DNA of 64,000 nucleotides from Dyadobacter tibetensis Y620-1 (GCF_000566685.1 NZ_AZQN01000009.1:1-64000); one strand, 5' to 3'. Counted from the stretch's first letter, positions 45,336-55,517 are shown. Numbers and translations: made by a program. Notes: a model not told the origin generated them from the sequence alone.

Positions 45336-46624
45336 TATGAAAACGCTGTTATTCCTGGCTTGGCCACTTCTATTGCCGGAGGTGCCATTTGGAAGCTATA
45401 GGTATCCGGCCCCAATACTTCTGTCGAGTTGAGTGCCTGATCCCAGCTGATGCGTTTTCCTGTATAGGCCGCCATACGTCCCATAATAGCCGTCAGCGTG
45501 CTATGTGCCATAAACTCTCCGTCATTGACATGATTGCCACTGCGGATAGCAGCAAACAGTTCATTATGTTCTGTTTGATACATATCGTTATTTGCTCCAT
45601 CGTATTTCCATGGATTTTGACCATAGATCTCATGATGATTTTTGGCACAATTAACCATGGCGCGTCCCTTTGATCCAATGGTTTCTACCAGGTAGCTGTT
45701 TTCACAATTGGCTTGCTGACGAGAGTGGTGGAATCCTTTTACGCCGTTATCATAATCGTATACAATGGAGAAATGATCGAACACATTGCCAAAAAGTTCG
45801 TCAGTCCGTACCTGACGTCCCCCGGTTCCTACTGCGGATATAGGTAACTTACCACCCATAGCCCAGGCCATCATGTCGATGCTATGTACGGCTTGTTCTA
45901 CGATATGATCCCCTGCAAGCCAGGTATAATATGTCCAGTTACGAAGTACATATTCGGCATCGGTCCATCCTGGTTGACGAGGGAAAGACCATAAGGTACC
46001 CGTATCATACGTGTTATAAACTGCAGAAATATCTCCTACCGCACCATCCAAAATACGATTGAAACTAGCGCGTTTAGGCTCATGATATCTCCAGCAAAAC
46101 CCTGACATCAGGGAAAGATTCTTTTGTTTCGCCATTTTAGCGGCATCCAATACTTTCCGTACCCCAGCAGCATCCACAGCAACTGGTTTTTCACAGAAAA
46201 CATGCTTACCGGCCTTTACTGCAGCAGTAAGGTGTTCTGGGCGAAAATGCGGAGGAGTCGCTAGAAGTACCACATCCACACCAGAATCTAAAACTTTCTG
46301 AAAGGCATCGAAACCAAGGAACTTACGATCTTCGTCAACCTTAACTTTCGCACCATGAATTTTACTCAAATTGGCATGAGAAGAGTCCATCTTATCTTTG
46401 AAGATGTCGCCCATGGCATGCAGAACAACATTTTTATCGGCTTTTAAAGCCTGATTTGCTGCGCCAGATCCACGACCTCCACAACCAATCAAACCAACTT
46501 TAAGAGTCTCACTGTTTACTCCTGCGTATACTTTGTTAGGATTCAGGATGGCCACGGTTGGTAAAGCACTGCCGGCGATTGCCATGCCTGCCATCTTTAA
46601 TACGTCTCTACGAGATGCGTTCAT
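45335..46624 (-). CDS. Tat-exported Gfo/Idh/MocA-family oxidoreductase
   Basis: A 429-residue protein with a Tat signal (ASRRDVLKMAGMAIAGSALP), a Rossmann domain (GLIGCGGRGSGAANQAL) and the family motif CEKPVAVD with its catalytic-type Lys. The C-terminal half has the oxidoreductase dimerisation fold. Typical enzymes oxidise sugars or inositols with NAD(P); exported ones keep the cofactor bound. It is the first gene of a two-gene operon with the TIM-barrel protein. Confidence 0.92.
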   Translation of the reverse strand: MNASRRDVLKMAGMAIAGSALPTVAILNPNKVYAGVNSETLKVGLIGCGGRGSGAANQALKADKNVVLHAMGDIFKDKMDSSHANLSKIHGAKVKVDEDRKFLGFDAFQKVLDSGVDVVLLATPPHFRPEHLTAAVKAGKHVFCEKPVAVDAAGVRKVLDAAKMAKQKNLSLMSGFCWRYHEPKRASFNRILDGAVGDISAVYNTYDTGTLWSFPRQPGWTDAEYVLRNWTYYTWLAGDHIVEQAVHSIDMMAWAMGGKLPISAVGTGGRQVRTDELFGNVFDHFSIVYDYDNGVKGFHHSRQQANCENSYLVETIGSKGRAMVNCAKNHHEIYGQNPWKYDGANNDMYQTEHNELFAAIRSGNHVNDGEFMAHSTLTAIMGRMAAYTGKRISWDQALNSTEVLGPDTYSFQMAPPAIEVAKPGITAFS

Positions 46625-46850
46625 GTTTAAAAAAAGGATTAAGGATTTAAGGAATTATATTGGTCAATTTCTACAAAAAGCCGAACCATCGTTTGGTTCT
46701 TAGACTATTAGAATTTAAAGTTAAATAATTTCGCTCAAATATTTAAACAAATGAAGCAAAAAAAATGCGAGTGTGCTCGAAACCGCAACCAGGCCAAGCC
46801 AAGAGCCACAGGGGAATATAGCCTTCAAAAAAACGACTTTATCAAGGGAT

Positions 46851-48377
46851 TTAATCCCATTGTACCTCGATCACTTCTTCTTTCAGATCGATGGTGGTAT
46901 ACTTCTCCCGGCCAATACGCTTCAAAGATATTTTACCCTGCTGCACCTTCCCTACTTGTTGGGCAATAACATCTTTGGTATTCTTTTTACGGTAAAGGGC
47001 AACCAGCTGCTCGTTGCTTTTAACATCTATTGTTATGTTGCGACCCTTGGCCTTAACCATTCTGGAATTAGATGGCAAATAAGGAGCTTTGGCCAGAGCC
47101 AAGGCCCGGGAGGCCTGAGGAACACCATAACCCACATAGTTATTGCCATAAGGATATAAATGAGCCGACTTTTCAATCACCCCAATAAGCTCTTTATTGG
47201 TTAATTTCGGATTAGCTTGTAGCAAGCAGGCAGCAAATCCGGTGATTACAGGTGCGGAAAGGGAAGTTCCATATAGAGAGAAGCATGAAACATTGGGCTT
47301 TACATAAGGTAAAAATTCTGGCCCCATACTGCTGTACCCAATCCTATTCCATAATTTGCTATTGGTGGCCCCAATCGACAATACACCCCTAGCATCGGCT
47401 GGGGCCGAAACGATCTCCCAGCTTTTATCTTCACCCTCATTACCGGCAGATACGATGAGTAAGATTCCTTTTTTATCGGAGGCTATTTGAGCTGCCTTAG
47501 TGATGGCACTTGTTTTTCCATCCATTTGAGCGGGAGTATAATTTTCCTTTGGATCGGTGAAGCCTTTAGCATAGCCCAATGAAGTATTGATCAAGCGAAC
47601 CCCCAGACTATCCATCCATTCCATAGCCGCAATCCAATTATCTTCTTCGCCCCGATACTCACGCATGGAATAGTCGGTACGGGCCAGATAGAATTTGGCA
47701 TTGGTGGCAAGCCCATATTGGATCTGATCTTTGGCGTCAATGCCTGCAATAGAGGCTAACACCTCTGTCCCGTGCATATCTGAGAAGGATTCGGCAGTGC
47801 TAAACAGCAGCTCACCGGGCCGACCCGGTTTCACGAAATCCCTTATACCCAATATCCGTTTGTTTTGAAAAATCTGCTCCAAAGAATAAGATGAATCGGC
47901 TCCGTAGAAACCCGCATCGATTACACCTATTGTAATATTTTTGGCGGTAATATTCTGTTTCTGAAAAATTTCAGCTTGTACCTGAGACATTACCGGGGCC
48001 ATTTGCGCCCGCTCCACAGGAGCGGTTGCAGCAATATAAAATCCAGGGTCTATGGGTTCAACAGACGCGACGAAATCTAAATTCTCCAGCTGGGCAACTT
48101 GCTCCCTGGTGAGCTTGGCAGATACCGCATTAAGCCATTTGGAGCGGTTAATGATCTGCACCTTCTGGCCTCTGATCAGCTCCTCATAATGCGTATTAAT
48201 CGGCAAGTCATATCCATCAAACCGCTCCAAACCCAGCATCTGGCGATTTTCCATGGTTAAATGCGACACCGCAGGGGCCACACTCATATCCTTATTTTTT
48301 AAATAAATCCAATATTTTGGAGAGGCAAAAAGTAGACTCGGGAGAAAACAAAATAAGATAAGAATGTGCCTTTTCAT
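46851..48377 (-). CDS. Secreted subtilisin-like serine peptidase (S8)
   Basis: The 508-residue protein has a signal peptide (1-18), an inhibitor-like pro-region (about 20-140) and an S8 catalytic domain. The triad is D154 (GVIDAGFY), H202 (DMHGTEVLA) and S372 (GTSLSAP), with the oxyanion Asn in SAGNEGED (about 313). The approximately 75 C-terminal residues form a small beta-domain, with no clear type IX sorting motif. It is a single gene; the space upstream is divergent with aminopeptidase P. Confidence 0.93.
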   Translation of the reverse strand: MKRHILILFCFLPSLLFASPKYWIYLKNKDMSVAPAVSHLTMENRQMLGLERFDGYDLPINTHYEELIRGQKVQIINRSKWLNAVSAKLTREQVAQLENLDFVASVEPIDPGFYIAATAPVERAQMAPVMSQVQAEIFQKQNITAKNITIGVIDAGFYGADSSYSLEQIFQNKRILGIRDFVKPGRPGELLFSTAESFSDMHGTEVLASIAGIDAKDQIQYGLATNAKFYLARTDYSMREYRGEEDNWIAAMEWMDSLGVRLINTSLGYAKGFTDPKENYTPAQMDGKTSAITKAAQIASDKKGILLIVSAGNEGEDKSWEIVSAPADARGVLSIGATNSKLWNRIGYSSMGPEFLPYVKPNVSCFSLYGTSLSAPVITGFAACLLQANPKLTNKELIGVIEKSAHLYPYGNNYVGYGVPQASRALALAKAPYLPSNSRMVKAKGRNITIDVKSNEQLVALYRKKNTKDVIAQQVGKVQQGKISLKRIGREKYTTIDLKEEVIEVQWD

Positions 48378-48619
48378 GGGTATTACCGAACTGTTAGGTA
48401 TTAATTTTACTGATTTTAAAGAGACCCGTGGCCTTTCTCAGCCTTAAGCCATCTATTTTTTGTACTTTCGATTTTGAGTTGTACCTCGAAATAGCGTATA
48501 AACTTGCATATAGGTTTAAAACAGAGCTATTTCTACTTGTATCGTTCGCAAATATCCAGACAATTATTCGATAAACGTAAATTTGTATAATTAATTACAG
48601 AAACAAACCTATTATTAAG

Positions 48620-49912
48620 ATGCGCTATTCCCCTATCGATTCCCAACTTTTTATAGATAATCGCAAAAACCTCAAGGCCCACCTACCTGCAAAATCCATG
48701 GTGATTATGCAAGCCAATGATGTTTTGCCGACTAATGCCGATGGGACGATGGCCTTTAAACAGAATAGCGATTTCTTTTACCTGACAGGAGTCGATCAGG
48801 AGGAATCGACTTTACTCCTATTCCCCGATCACCCAGATAAAAATTACCGGGAAGTATTATTTCTTCGAGAAACGAACGAAACAATTGCAGTATGGGAAGG
48901 AGACAAACTTTCGAAGGTGCAGGGTACAAAAGTGAGTGGAATTGAGCGCATCCATTGGACTCATGAATTTGAAAGGGTATTCCGGGAAATGATCTACGAG
49001 GCAGATACGGTATATTTTAATAGTAATGAACATACGCGTAATGATAGCCTTACCCAAAGTAGGGACGCTAGATTTATAGAACGTTTCAGACAAGACTATC
49101 CTTTGCACAAACTGGCACGTATCGCCCCAATCATGCATCGGTTGCGGGAAGTAAAGCATGAGATCGAAATAGAGCTTATGCGGCAGGCTTGTGGCATCAC
49201 TGCGCAGGGCTTCGCTCGGCTACTGAAATTCGTAAAGGCTGGTGTGTATGAATATGAAATCGAGGCCGAATTACTCCATGAATTTGTTAGGAGCCGATCA
49301 AGGGGATTTGCCTACCAGCCTATCATTGCTTCCGGGGCCAATGCTTGCGTACTACATTATATTCAGAATAACCAAGCTTGTCAGCCAGGTGATGTGCTTT
49401 TACTGGACGTGGCGGCAGAGTATGCCAATTACAATTCAGACCTCTCCCGGAGTATACCAGTCAGTGGGCGGTTTACACAACGTCAGCGCTCCGTATATGA
49501 TGCCGTACTAAGGGTATTTTACGCCTCACGAGACATGTTGGTAAGCGGAAACACTTGGGATAGTTATCACCGGGAAGTAGGACGACTGATGGAAAGTGAA
49601 CTAAAGGGCCTGGGATTGCTCTCCGATCATGACATTACCAACCAGAACCCCGAATTACCAGCTTATAAAAAGTACTTTCCTCACGGTACCTCTCATTTTC
49701 TAGGACTTGATGTTCATGATGTAGGAAGCAAATACCATCCCTTCGAACCGGGAATGGTGTTTACCTGTGAGCCCGGGATTTACATCCGGGAAGAGGGCTT
49801 GGGAATAAGATTGGAAAATAATATTTTGATTACCGCCGACGGCCCCGTGGATCTAATGGAGAATATACCTATCGAAGCCGATGAAATTGAGACCTTGATG
49901 AACGAGAGATGA
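48620..49912 (+). CDS. Aminopeptidase P family protein (Xaa-Pro aminopeptidase)
   Basis: This 430-residue metallopeptidase removes N-terminal residues that precede proline. The N-terminal creatinase-like domain (to about 170) is followed by the pita-bread fold. Dinuclear metal ligands lie in LLDVAAEYANYNSDLSR (two Asp), FPHGTSHFLGLDVHD (His), TCEPGIYI (Glu) and GIRLENNILIT (Glu). It is cytosolic. A 9-bp hairpin (49906-49914 with 49918-49926) overlaps the stop codon. Confidence 0.95.
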   Translation: MRYSPIDSQLFIDNRKNLKAHLPAKSMVIMQANDVLPTNADGTMAFKQNSDFFYLTGVDQEESTLLLFPDHPDKNYREVLFLRETNETIAVWEGDKLSKVQGTKVSGIERIHWTHEFERVFREMIYEADTVYFNSNEHTRNDSLTQSRDARFIERFRQDYPLHKLARIAPIMHRLREVKHEIEIELMRQACGITAQGFARLLKFVKAGVYEYEIEAELLHEFVRSRSRGFAYQPIIASGANACVLHYIQNNQACQPGDVLLLDVAAEYANYNSDLSRSIPVSGRFTQRQRSVYDAVLRVFYASRDMLVSGNTWDSYHREVGRLMESELKGLGLLSDHDITNQNPELPAYKKYFPHGTSHFLGLDVHDVGSKYHPFEPGMVFTCEPGIYIREEGLGIRLENNILITADGPVDLMENIPIEADEIETLMNER

Positions 49913-50016
49913 TCCCGGATCATCTCAGATAAGAAAATCTTTCAATATTAAACTTAGCAGAATAGAACTAAACGCACTCCGGAAGAATAAGGTAAGCAAC
50001 TTGCTAAACGGTTTAA

Positions 50017-50039
50017 ATTATTGTCAACTTGACAATAAT
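50017..50039. promoter_or_regulatory. 23-bp palindrome upstream of the ebo operon, likely operator
   Basis: Two perfect 11-base arms, ATTATTGTCAA and its complement, surround a single C. The palindrome lies 107 bp before eboA. A second, shorter palindrome with the same core (AGCAACTTGCT) is at 49995-50004 and neighbours. The symmetry fits a dimeric repressor or activator; which one is unknown because no regulator gene is adjacent. Confidence 0.55.
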
Positions 50040-50145
50040 CATTCCTTTATAAAACTTACTCTCTTAAATTATCGTTATAAATAAATCCGTTTTCCCTTTT
50101 AGTAAATACAAATAGAAAAACCCACTTGAATAACCCTATAATACT

Positions 50146-51024
50146 ATGTCGATCCATGTGCAGAAGAAATTGTGGGCAGTAATATTATCCAATACGCTCT
50201 CCTCCGAATCGGAATGGTTGGAGCAACGCAGTCAGAGTACGGTAATGGAACTTATGACAGGATTTGTGGCCGCTCCGCGATTCTTAAGAAAAACGATTAT
50301 TCAGACTAAAAAAAACGAATCTGCTGAGGAGTTTCCTTCCCCAGAGGAAATTTCGGTTACGGACTGGTCCCTGGTTCGGCTGTGCAGGGTCTGGCTCCTA
50401 CTTAAGCTTGAAGAACTAGATCCCAAGCATTTCAAACAAAACATAGAAACGTTATTTGACACGGCTGAAATAAACGAGTTAGTGGCATTATATTCCGCCC
50501 TTCCGGTTCTATCGTCTCCAGAGCAATGGTTGTTTCGGGCAACTGATGCCGTACGTTCGAATATGGGTCTTGTTTTTGATGCTATAGCGCTCAGAAACCC
50601 ATATCCTTCAAAGTATTTTAGCGATCAGGCCTGGAACCAGTTGGTGCTTAAAACCATTTTTAACGACAAGCCCATACACCTGATTATGGGTCTCGACCGG
50701 CGTAAAAATGAAGCCCTGGCTCATATCCTTTCCGATTTTGCTCACGAGCGCTGGGCCGCAGGGCGTGTAGTAGCCCCAGAAGTGTGGCGACTGACGGGAC
50801 CTTATATGAATGAAAAACTCTTGCAGGATATGAAGGCCTTATTTGCCTCTTCGTCAGCCGACAACCACAGGGCAGCAGCGCTTGCCTGCGGGGAGTCCAC
50901 TTTCCCTCCCGCTTTGGCCCTGTTGGAAGAACACCCCGAACTAGCCATTCAAATTAAGACTGGAACACTTAACTGGTCTGATATCGAATTTAAAGAACTT
51001 AATACCTATGTGCCTCAACCCTAA
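50146..51024 (+). CDS. eboA: EboA-like protein
   Basis: The 292-residue, mostly helical, cytosolic protein matches the EboA domain: a run with ALRNPYPSKYFSDQAWNQLVLK in the middle and a C-terminal ARWAAGR-like segment (HERWAAGRVVAPEVWRL). It is the first gene of a six-gene ebo cluster. In Nostoc the ebo genes are needed to bring a scytonemin precursor to the periplasm; the specific task of EboA is not known. It overlaps eboB by 17 bp. Confidence 0.9.
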   Translation: MSIHVQKKLWAVILSNTLSSESEWLEQRSQSTVMELMTGFVAAPRFLRKTIIQTKKNESAEEFPSPEEISVTDWSLVRLCRVWLLLKLEELDPKHFKQNIETLFDTAEINELVALYSALPVLSSPEQWLFRATDAVRSNMGLVFDAIALRNPYPSKYFSDQAWNQLVLKTIFNDKPIHLIMGLDRRKNEALAHILSDFAHERWAAGRVVAPEVWRLTGPYMNEKLLQDMKALFASSSADNHRAAALACGESTFPPALALLEEHPELAIQIKTGTLNWSDIEFKELNTYVPQP

Positions 51025-52036
51025 CGAATCAACTCCTAATCCTTCGCATTTCGAGGATTCGGATCAACAAATAGCAAATCCGGCCCACCGCGAACTGGCA
51101 TGGGAAGATTACCGGGAGCTGATTAAAGATATGAAGTTTTTCGACCCTCATATCCATATGGTCTCCCGCACCACCGACGACTATCAAGCTATGCGGCAGT
51201 CGGGCATTATAGCCCTAATAGAGCCTGCTTTTTGGCTGGGTCAACCGCGTACAGGTCTGTCGAGCTTTAAGGACTATTACAGCAGCTTAGTGGGTTGGGA
51301 ACGCTTTCGATCTTCCCAGTTTGGAATCAAACATTACTGCACTATGGGGCTCAACTCCAGAGAAGCAAATAATGAGCCTTTGGCTGAGCAGGTGATGGAA
51401 ATTTTGCCCCTCTATATTTATAAAGAAGGAGTGGTAGGGGTGGGAGAAATAGGCTTTGACGATCAGACGGCAGCAGAGGAAAAATACTTTCGTCTTCAAC
51501 TGGAATTAGCCAAAAAAGCCAAACTCCCCGTACAAATTCATACTCCCCACCGAGATAAAAAGAACGGAACCGAGCGCAGTATGGCTATAGCCCTGGAACA
51601 TGGACTGGATCCTTCCTGGGTAATAGTGGATCATAATAATGAAGAAACAGTTAAAAGTGTGCTCGACCAGGGTTTCTATGCTGCCTTTACCATTTATCCA
51701 TTTACAAAAATGGGAAATGAAAGAATGGTAAAAGTCGTCGAACAATATGGACCTGAACGTATCATGGTCAATTCCGCTGCAGACTGGGGGATCTCCGATC
51801 CATTGGCTATTCCTAAAACAGCGGCCTTAATGAAAATGAGGGGCATCTCGGCGGAGACCATTCGCATGGTAACTTACCAAAACGCCATAGATGCCTTTGG
51901 TAAGAGCGGGCAGATCGACGTTTCAGATTTCGGCAGTGACCAGTCTGGTGAAGGTATAGATAAGTTTCATGGCAACTCTATCCTCCGCGGAGGGCAGCAG
52001 CTTAATCCTAGTAAAGAATCCCTTGTAATTCAATAA
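51008..52036 (+). CDS. eboB: EboB, TatD-like metal-dependent hydrolase
   Basis: The 342-residue protein has the amidohydrolase/TatD fold with metal ligands FDPHIHM, a Glu in VGEIGFDD, HTPHRDK and VDHNNEET. Residues 1-40 precede the conserved core, so a start at MKFFDPHIHM is possible, but the present start overlaps eboA by 17 bp as expected for coupled genes. The substrate is not known; in the ebo context it probably processes a small aromatic or isoprenoid-linked compound. Confidence 0.9.
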   Translation: MCLNPNESTPNPSHFEDSDQQIANPAHRELAWEDYRELIKDMKFFDPHIHMVSRTTDDYQAMRQSGIIALIEPAFWLGQPRTGLSSFKDYYSSLVGWERFRSSQFGIKHYCTMGLNSREANNEPLAEQVMEILPLYIYKEGVVGVGEIGFDDQTAAEEKYFRLQLELAKKAKLPVQIHTPHRDKKNGTERSMAIALEHGLDPSWVIVDHNNEETVKSVLDQGFYAAFTIYPFTKMGNERMVKVVEQYGPERIMVNSAADWGISDPLAIPKTAALMKMRGISAETIRMVTYQNAIDAFGKSGQIDVSDFGSDQSGEGIDKFHGNSILRGGQQLNPSKESLVIQ

Positions 52037-52037
52037 A

Positions 52038-52907
52038 GTGAGTAAACTAAAAGCATATTTGCAACTAACCCGTCCTGCCAATCTGGTCACGGCTCTGGCC
52101 GATATTTTTGCCGGATTGACCATTGCGGGTTTCACCTTTTCCGACAGCAGTCCACTACCACTTCTGGGTGCTACACTGGGTTTGTATGGAGGCGGCGTAG
52201 TAATGAACGACGTTTTCGATGCCCAATTGGACGCCATTGAGCGACCTGAACGTCCTATTCCGAGTGGACGAGTTTCCCGGTCCTCAGCAAGTATGTTAGG
52301 AATCACCCTGCTAAGCCTGGGCATTATTTTAGCCGCTTTGATCAGTTTCGAAAGTGGATTGATCGGGTTGTCCATTGCACTGTGCACCCTGATCTATAAT
52401 CGCCTGGCCAAGCATCATGCCCTGATGGGCCCCGTAGTAATGGGTCTATGCCGCGGAGGTAACCTCATATTGGGTATGAGTTTGATTCCTGCCTCCTTGT
52501 CTCGCTGGGGCTGGATAGCCCTTGTCCCCATAATCTATATTGCAGCTATTACCATGATCAGCCAGGACGAAGTACATGGGGGCAAACGTCGGACATTATA
52601 TTTTGCAGCGTTGCTATACCTTATGGTTCTGGTGACCCAGTTAACAGTTGGGTATTTACAAGGCAACCTGCTGCCTACACTTCCGTTTTTGCTCTTGCAC
52701 ACCTGGATGATAGGTCGTCCCTTATGGAATGCAGTTCAAAATCCCATCGGTCCCATGATAGGCAAAGCCGTTAAGGCTGGAGTAATTTCATTAATCGTGA
52801 TGAATGCTACCTGGTGTATGGTATTCGGCCTATGGCCTGTTGCCTTGGCCGTACTCTGCCTACTACCCCTATCTCTCTGGCTCGCCCGTGCTTTTGCCGT
52901 CACCTAA
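52038..52907 (+). CDS. eboC: EboC, UbiA-family prenyltransferase
   Basis: The gene begins with GTG one base after the eboB stop, so the two are coupled. The 289-residue membrane protein has about eight helices and the UbiA motifs: NDVFDAQLDAIERPERPIPSG (Asp-rich motif 1, about 55-75) and DEVHGGKRRT (motif 2). UbiA enzymes join a prenyl chain to an aromatic or sugar acceptor. It provides the membrane step of the ebo pathway. Confidence 0.93.
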   Translation: MSKLKAYLQLTRPANLVTALADIFAGLTIAGFTFSDSSPLPLLGATLGLYGGGVVMNDVFDAQLDAIERPERPIPSGRVSRSSASMLGITLLSLGIILAALISFESGLIGLSIALCTLIYNRLAKHHALMGPVVMGLCRGGNLILGMSLIPASLSRWGWIALVPIIYIAAITMISQDEVHGGKRRTLYFAALLYLMVLVTQLTVGYLQGNLLPTLPFLLLHTWMIGRPLWNAVQNPIGPMIGKAVKAGVISLIVMNATWCMVFGLWPVALAVLCLLPLSLWLARAFAVT

Positions 52908-53077
52908 AGGCTGAGGCCCTAACCTCAGCTACCTTGGACCCATAATGCGCTCCTGTTAGCTACATGAACCTGACGGATCGATAAATATGTAAAGTCATTG
53001 AACCAAAACCCGTTTTATACCCTTTGTACCAAGCGGACCAACCAAAATATAGCCTACTTTTTTGCCCACATAATAAG

Positions 53078-54247
53078 ATGCAGTCCATACAACAAACCTT
53101 TCAGATCACTTATACCTACGGCGTATATTTCACCGAGCATCTGTTTGGGTTATCCAACCCAGAATTAAAAACATTTTTCAAAGCCATTCCTTCAGAAGGT
53201 TTTGAAAGAAAGGCCTTAGTGGTCATAGATCAGGGAGTGGCCAATTGCCACCCTAATCTCACGAATGAGATTCAGGCATATTTCCAGCAACAGGTTTCGG
53301 GGGTAACCCTTTCTGGTCCAGCATTAATGGTACCAGGAGGAGAGGCTTCCAAAAATAATCCAGCCCATTTTAACACGATTATCGAGGCTATAGACCAGCA
53401 GGGCATTGATCGGCATTCTTTTGTCATCGCCATAGGTGGAGGCGCCGTTTTAGATCTTGTTGGCTATGCTGCTGCAGTAGCACACCGAGGCATTAAACTC
53501 ATCCGTATCCCTACCACCGTGTTGGCCCAGAATGACTCGGGGGTTGGGGTGAAAAACAGTATTAATTTCCAGGGTAAAAAGAATTTTTTAGGCACCTTTG
53601 CCCCTCCTATTGCCGTCTTTAATGATTATCATTTTCTGGGCACGCTGGAAGATAGAGATTGGAGAGGTGGGGTTGCGGAAGCTATTAAGGTGGCCTTGAT
53701 CAAAGACTCAGTATTTTTTGAATGGATCGAGCAAAATGTGGCAAAATTAGTCGCCAGAGATCAGGAGACTATGTCATATTTAATATTTAGGTGTGCCCAA
53801 ATGCATACTGACCATATTGCCGGCGGCGACCCCTTTGAATTTGGTTCTTCCCGTCCTTTAGACTTTGGTCACTGGGCCGCGCACAAACTCGAGTATCTCA
53901 CCAATTTTGAGGTGCGCCATGGAGAAGCCGTGGCGATGGGTATAGCCCTCGACTGTGTATATGCCCATTTGGCCGGCATGCTTCCTGCAAATGACCTTAA
54001 CAGGATTCTTCAGGTATTACAGGGTCTAGGATTCACTTTGTATCATGACAGGCTTTCAGAAAACAATAAAATAAACCTAAAAAATGGAATTCAGGAGTTT
54101 CGCGAACATCTTGGTGGCCGACTTACCATTATGCTTCTGGAAAAGATTGGACAGGGAGTAGAGGTACATCATCTGGATGAAGCATTGATCAGCCTCGCTG
54201 TAGACCATTTGGAAGGCTTACATTTAAAATCCCTTTCTTACCCTTAA
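53078..54247 (+). CDS. eboD: EboD, 3-dehydroquinate-synthase-like sugar phosphate cyclase
   Basis: I start at the ATG at 53078 (MQSIQQTFQITY), where the family begins; a TTG-started frame 18 codons longer is less likely. The 389-residue protein has the NAD-binding motif IGGGAVLDLVGY, the lysine in KKNFLGTF, and zinc ligands in VAEAIK, FGHWAAHKLEYL and RHGEAVAMGIALD. EboD-type cyclases turn a phosphosugar into a carbocycle, the probable acceptor for the EboC prenyl transfer. It starts 170 bp after eboC; a possible internal promoter has TACCCTTTG near 53015. Confidence 0.92.
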   Translation: MQSIQQTFQITYTYGVYFTEHLFGLSNPELKTFFKAIPSEGFERKALVVIDQGVANCHPNLTNEIQAYFQQQVSGVTLSGPALMVPGGEASKNNPAHFNTIIEAIDQQGIDRHSFVIAIGGGAVLDLVGYAAAVAHRGIKLIRIPTTVLAQNDSGVGVKNSINFQGKKNFLGTFAPPIAVFNDYHFLGTLEDRDWRGGVAEAIKVALIKDSVFFEWIEQNVAKLVARDQETMSYLIFRCAQMHTDHIAGGDPFEFGSSRPLDFGHWAAHKLEYLTNFEVRHGEAVAMGIALDCVYAHLAGMLPANDLNRILQVLQGLGFTLYHDRLSENNKINLKNGIQEFREHLGGRLTIMLLEKIGQGVEVHHLDEALISLAVDHLEGLHLKSLSYP

Positions 54248-54299
54248 GAAATCTATTTATGTCGGAATTCTAATCTTGGTATTCCATAAAACTAATCAC

Positions 54300-55517
54300 A
54301 TGAAAACGCCATACGGACACCTCACCTATTGCAGCAATATACATCCGGGAGAACGTTGGGAAGAGCATTTTGCCTCTTTGAAAGAGAGCCTACCCCTTAT
54401 AAAAGAACAGCGATCTCCCACTCAATCTTTCGGCCTGGGTCTTCGCCTGGCCAACGAAGCCTCGCTTGCCCTGAGCGAGAGCAAGAATCTGGCCGAATTT
54501 AAGGCATGGCTGGAAGCCGAGGATATTTATGTATTTGTTATTAACGGCTTCCCATATGGTGGTTTTCACGATACCGTAGTAAAAGATCAGGTTCATACCC
54601 CTGACTGGACCACAGATGAGCGCCAGGCCTATACCTTTCGGTTGTTTCACATTCTGAGCCAGCTTCTTCCCGAAGGTATGGACGGCGGAGTGTCCACTCC
54701 TCCTTTATCTTATAGATTATGGTGGGAAAGTGACACCCAAAGGCTGTTTGCCACCGAAAAAGCCACGGCCCATATGCTCCAAGTGCTAGATGAGCTGATC
54801 GGAATAAAGGAAAAGACTGGCCGTAACCTGCACCTGGATATAGAGCCGGAGCCCGACGGAATCCTCGATAATATTGCCGACTTTATCGATTGGTATACTA
54901 AAAGTTTGCTTCCGACAGGTATATCCTATTTAAAGAAAAAATACAGCCTCGAGGAGGAACAAGCCAAGTCGATTATTCTCAACCATATTCGCCTTTGTTA
55001 TGACATATGCCATGCTGCCGTCGCCTATGAACACCCTAAAGAGATTCTATCAGACCTCCAAAAATATGGAATTCAGGTTGGCCGCATTCAGATTAGTTCG
55101 GCTCTGAAAGTTGACTTTAGTGAAAATACAGAAGCCAAACTTCAAGCCATATCTACCTTTAACGAGCCCATTTACCTGCATCAGGTAGTAGCACGAACTG
55201 CCGCCGAAGAGTTGGAACATTATCCCGACCTTCCTCAGGCCCTGGCCGCCCACCACGATAATCAAAGAGAATGGCGAGTTCATTTCCATGTCCCTTTATT
55301 CATATCGAGTTATGGACTCTTAGAATCCACGCAACAGGAAATTATTGATACTTTGGCTCTGCATCAAAAACAGCCATTTACACAATTTTTAGAAGTAGAA
55401 ACTTATACCTGGGGTGTGCTTCCAGCAGATTTACAGAAGCCTATAGCTGAATCCATCAGCCGGGAACTGGCCTGGGTAGAGACTACTCTTGCTTCGCTAA
55501 GCAACCCAAAGGAATGA
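54300..55517 (+). CDS. eboE: EboE, xylose-isomerase-like TIM-barrel protein
   Basis: The start at 54300 (MKTPYGHLTYCSNIHPGE) fits the family; a frame eight codons longer exists. The 405-residue TIM-barrel protein shows metal-site motifs HLDIEPEPDG and CYDICHAAVAYEHP and the EboE-typical NGFPYGGFH and HFHVPLF. It is named a metabolite traffic protein from its cluster; biochemically it is likely an isomerase or epimerase. Confidence 0.92.
   Translation: MKTPYGHLTYCSNIHPGERWEEHFASLKESLPLIKEQRSPTQSFGLGLRLANEASLALSESKNLAEFKAWLEAEDIYVFVINGFPYGGFHDTVVKDQVHTPDWTTDERQAYTFRLFHILSQLLPEGMDGGVSTPPLSYRLWWESDTQRLFATEKATAHMLQVLDELIGIKEKTGRNLHLDIEPEPDGILDNIADFIDWYTKSLLPTGISYLKKKYSLEEEQAKSIILNHIRLCYDICHAAVAYEHPKEILSDLQKYGIQVGRIQISSALKVDFSENTEAKLQAISTFNEPIYLHQVVARTAAEELEHYPDLPQALAAHHDNQREWRVHFHVPLFISSYGLLESTQQEIIDTLALHQKQPFTQFLEVETYTWGVLPADLQKPIAESISRELAWVETTLASLSNPKE

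Noticed and set aside
53024..53077. TTG-started extension of EboD
   Set aside because: The 18 extra residues do not resemble the family, and an ATG follows at 53078 at the expected start.
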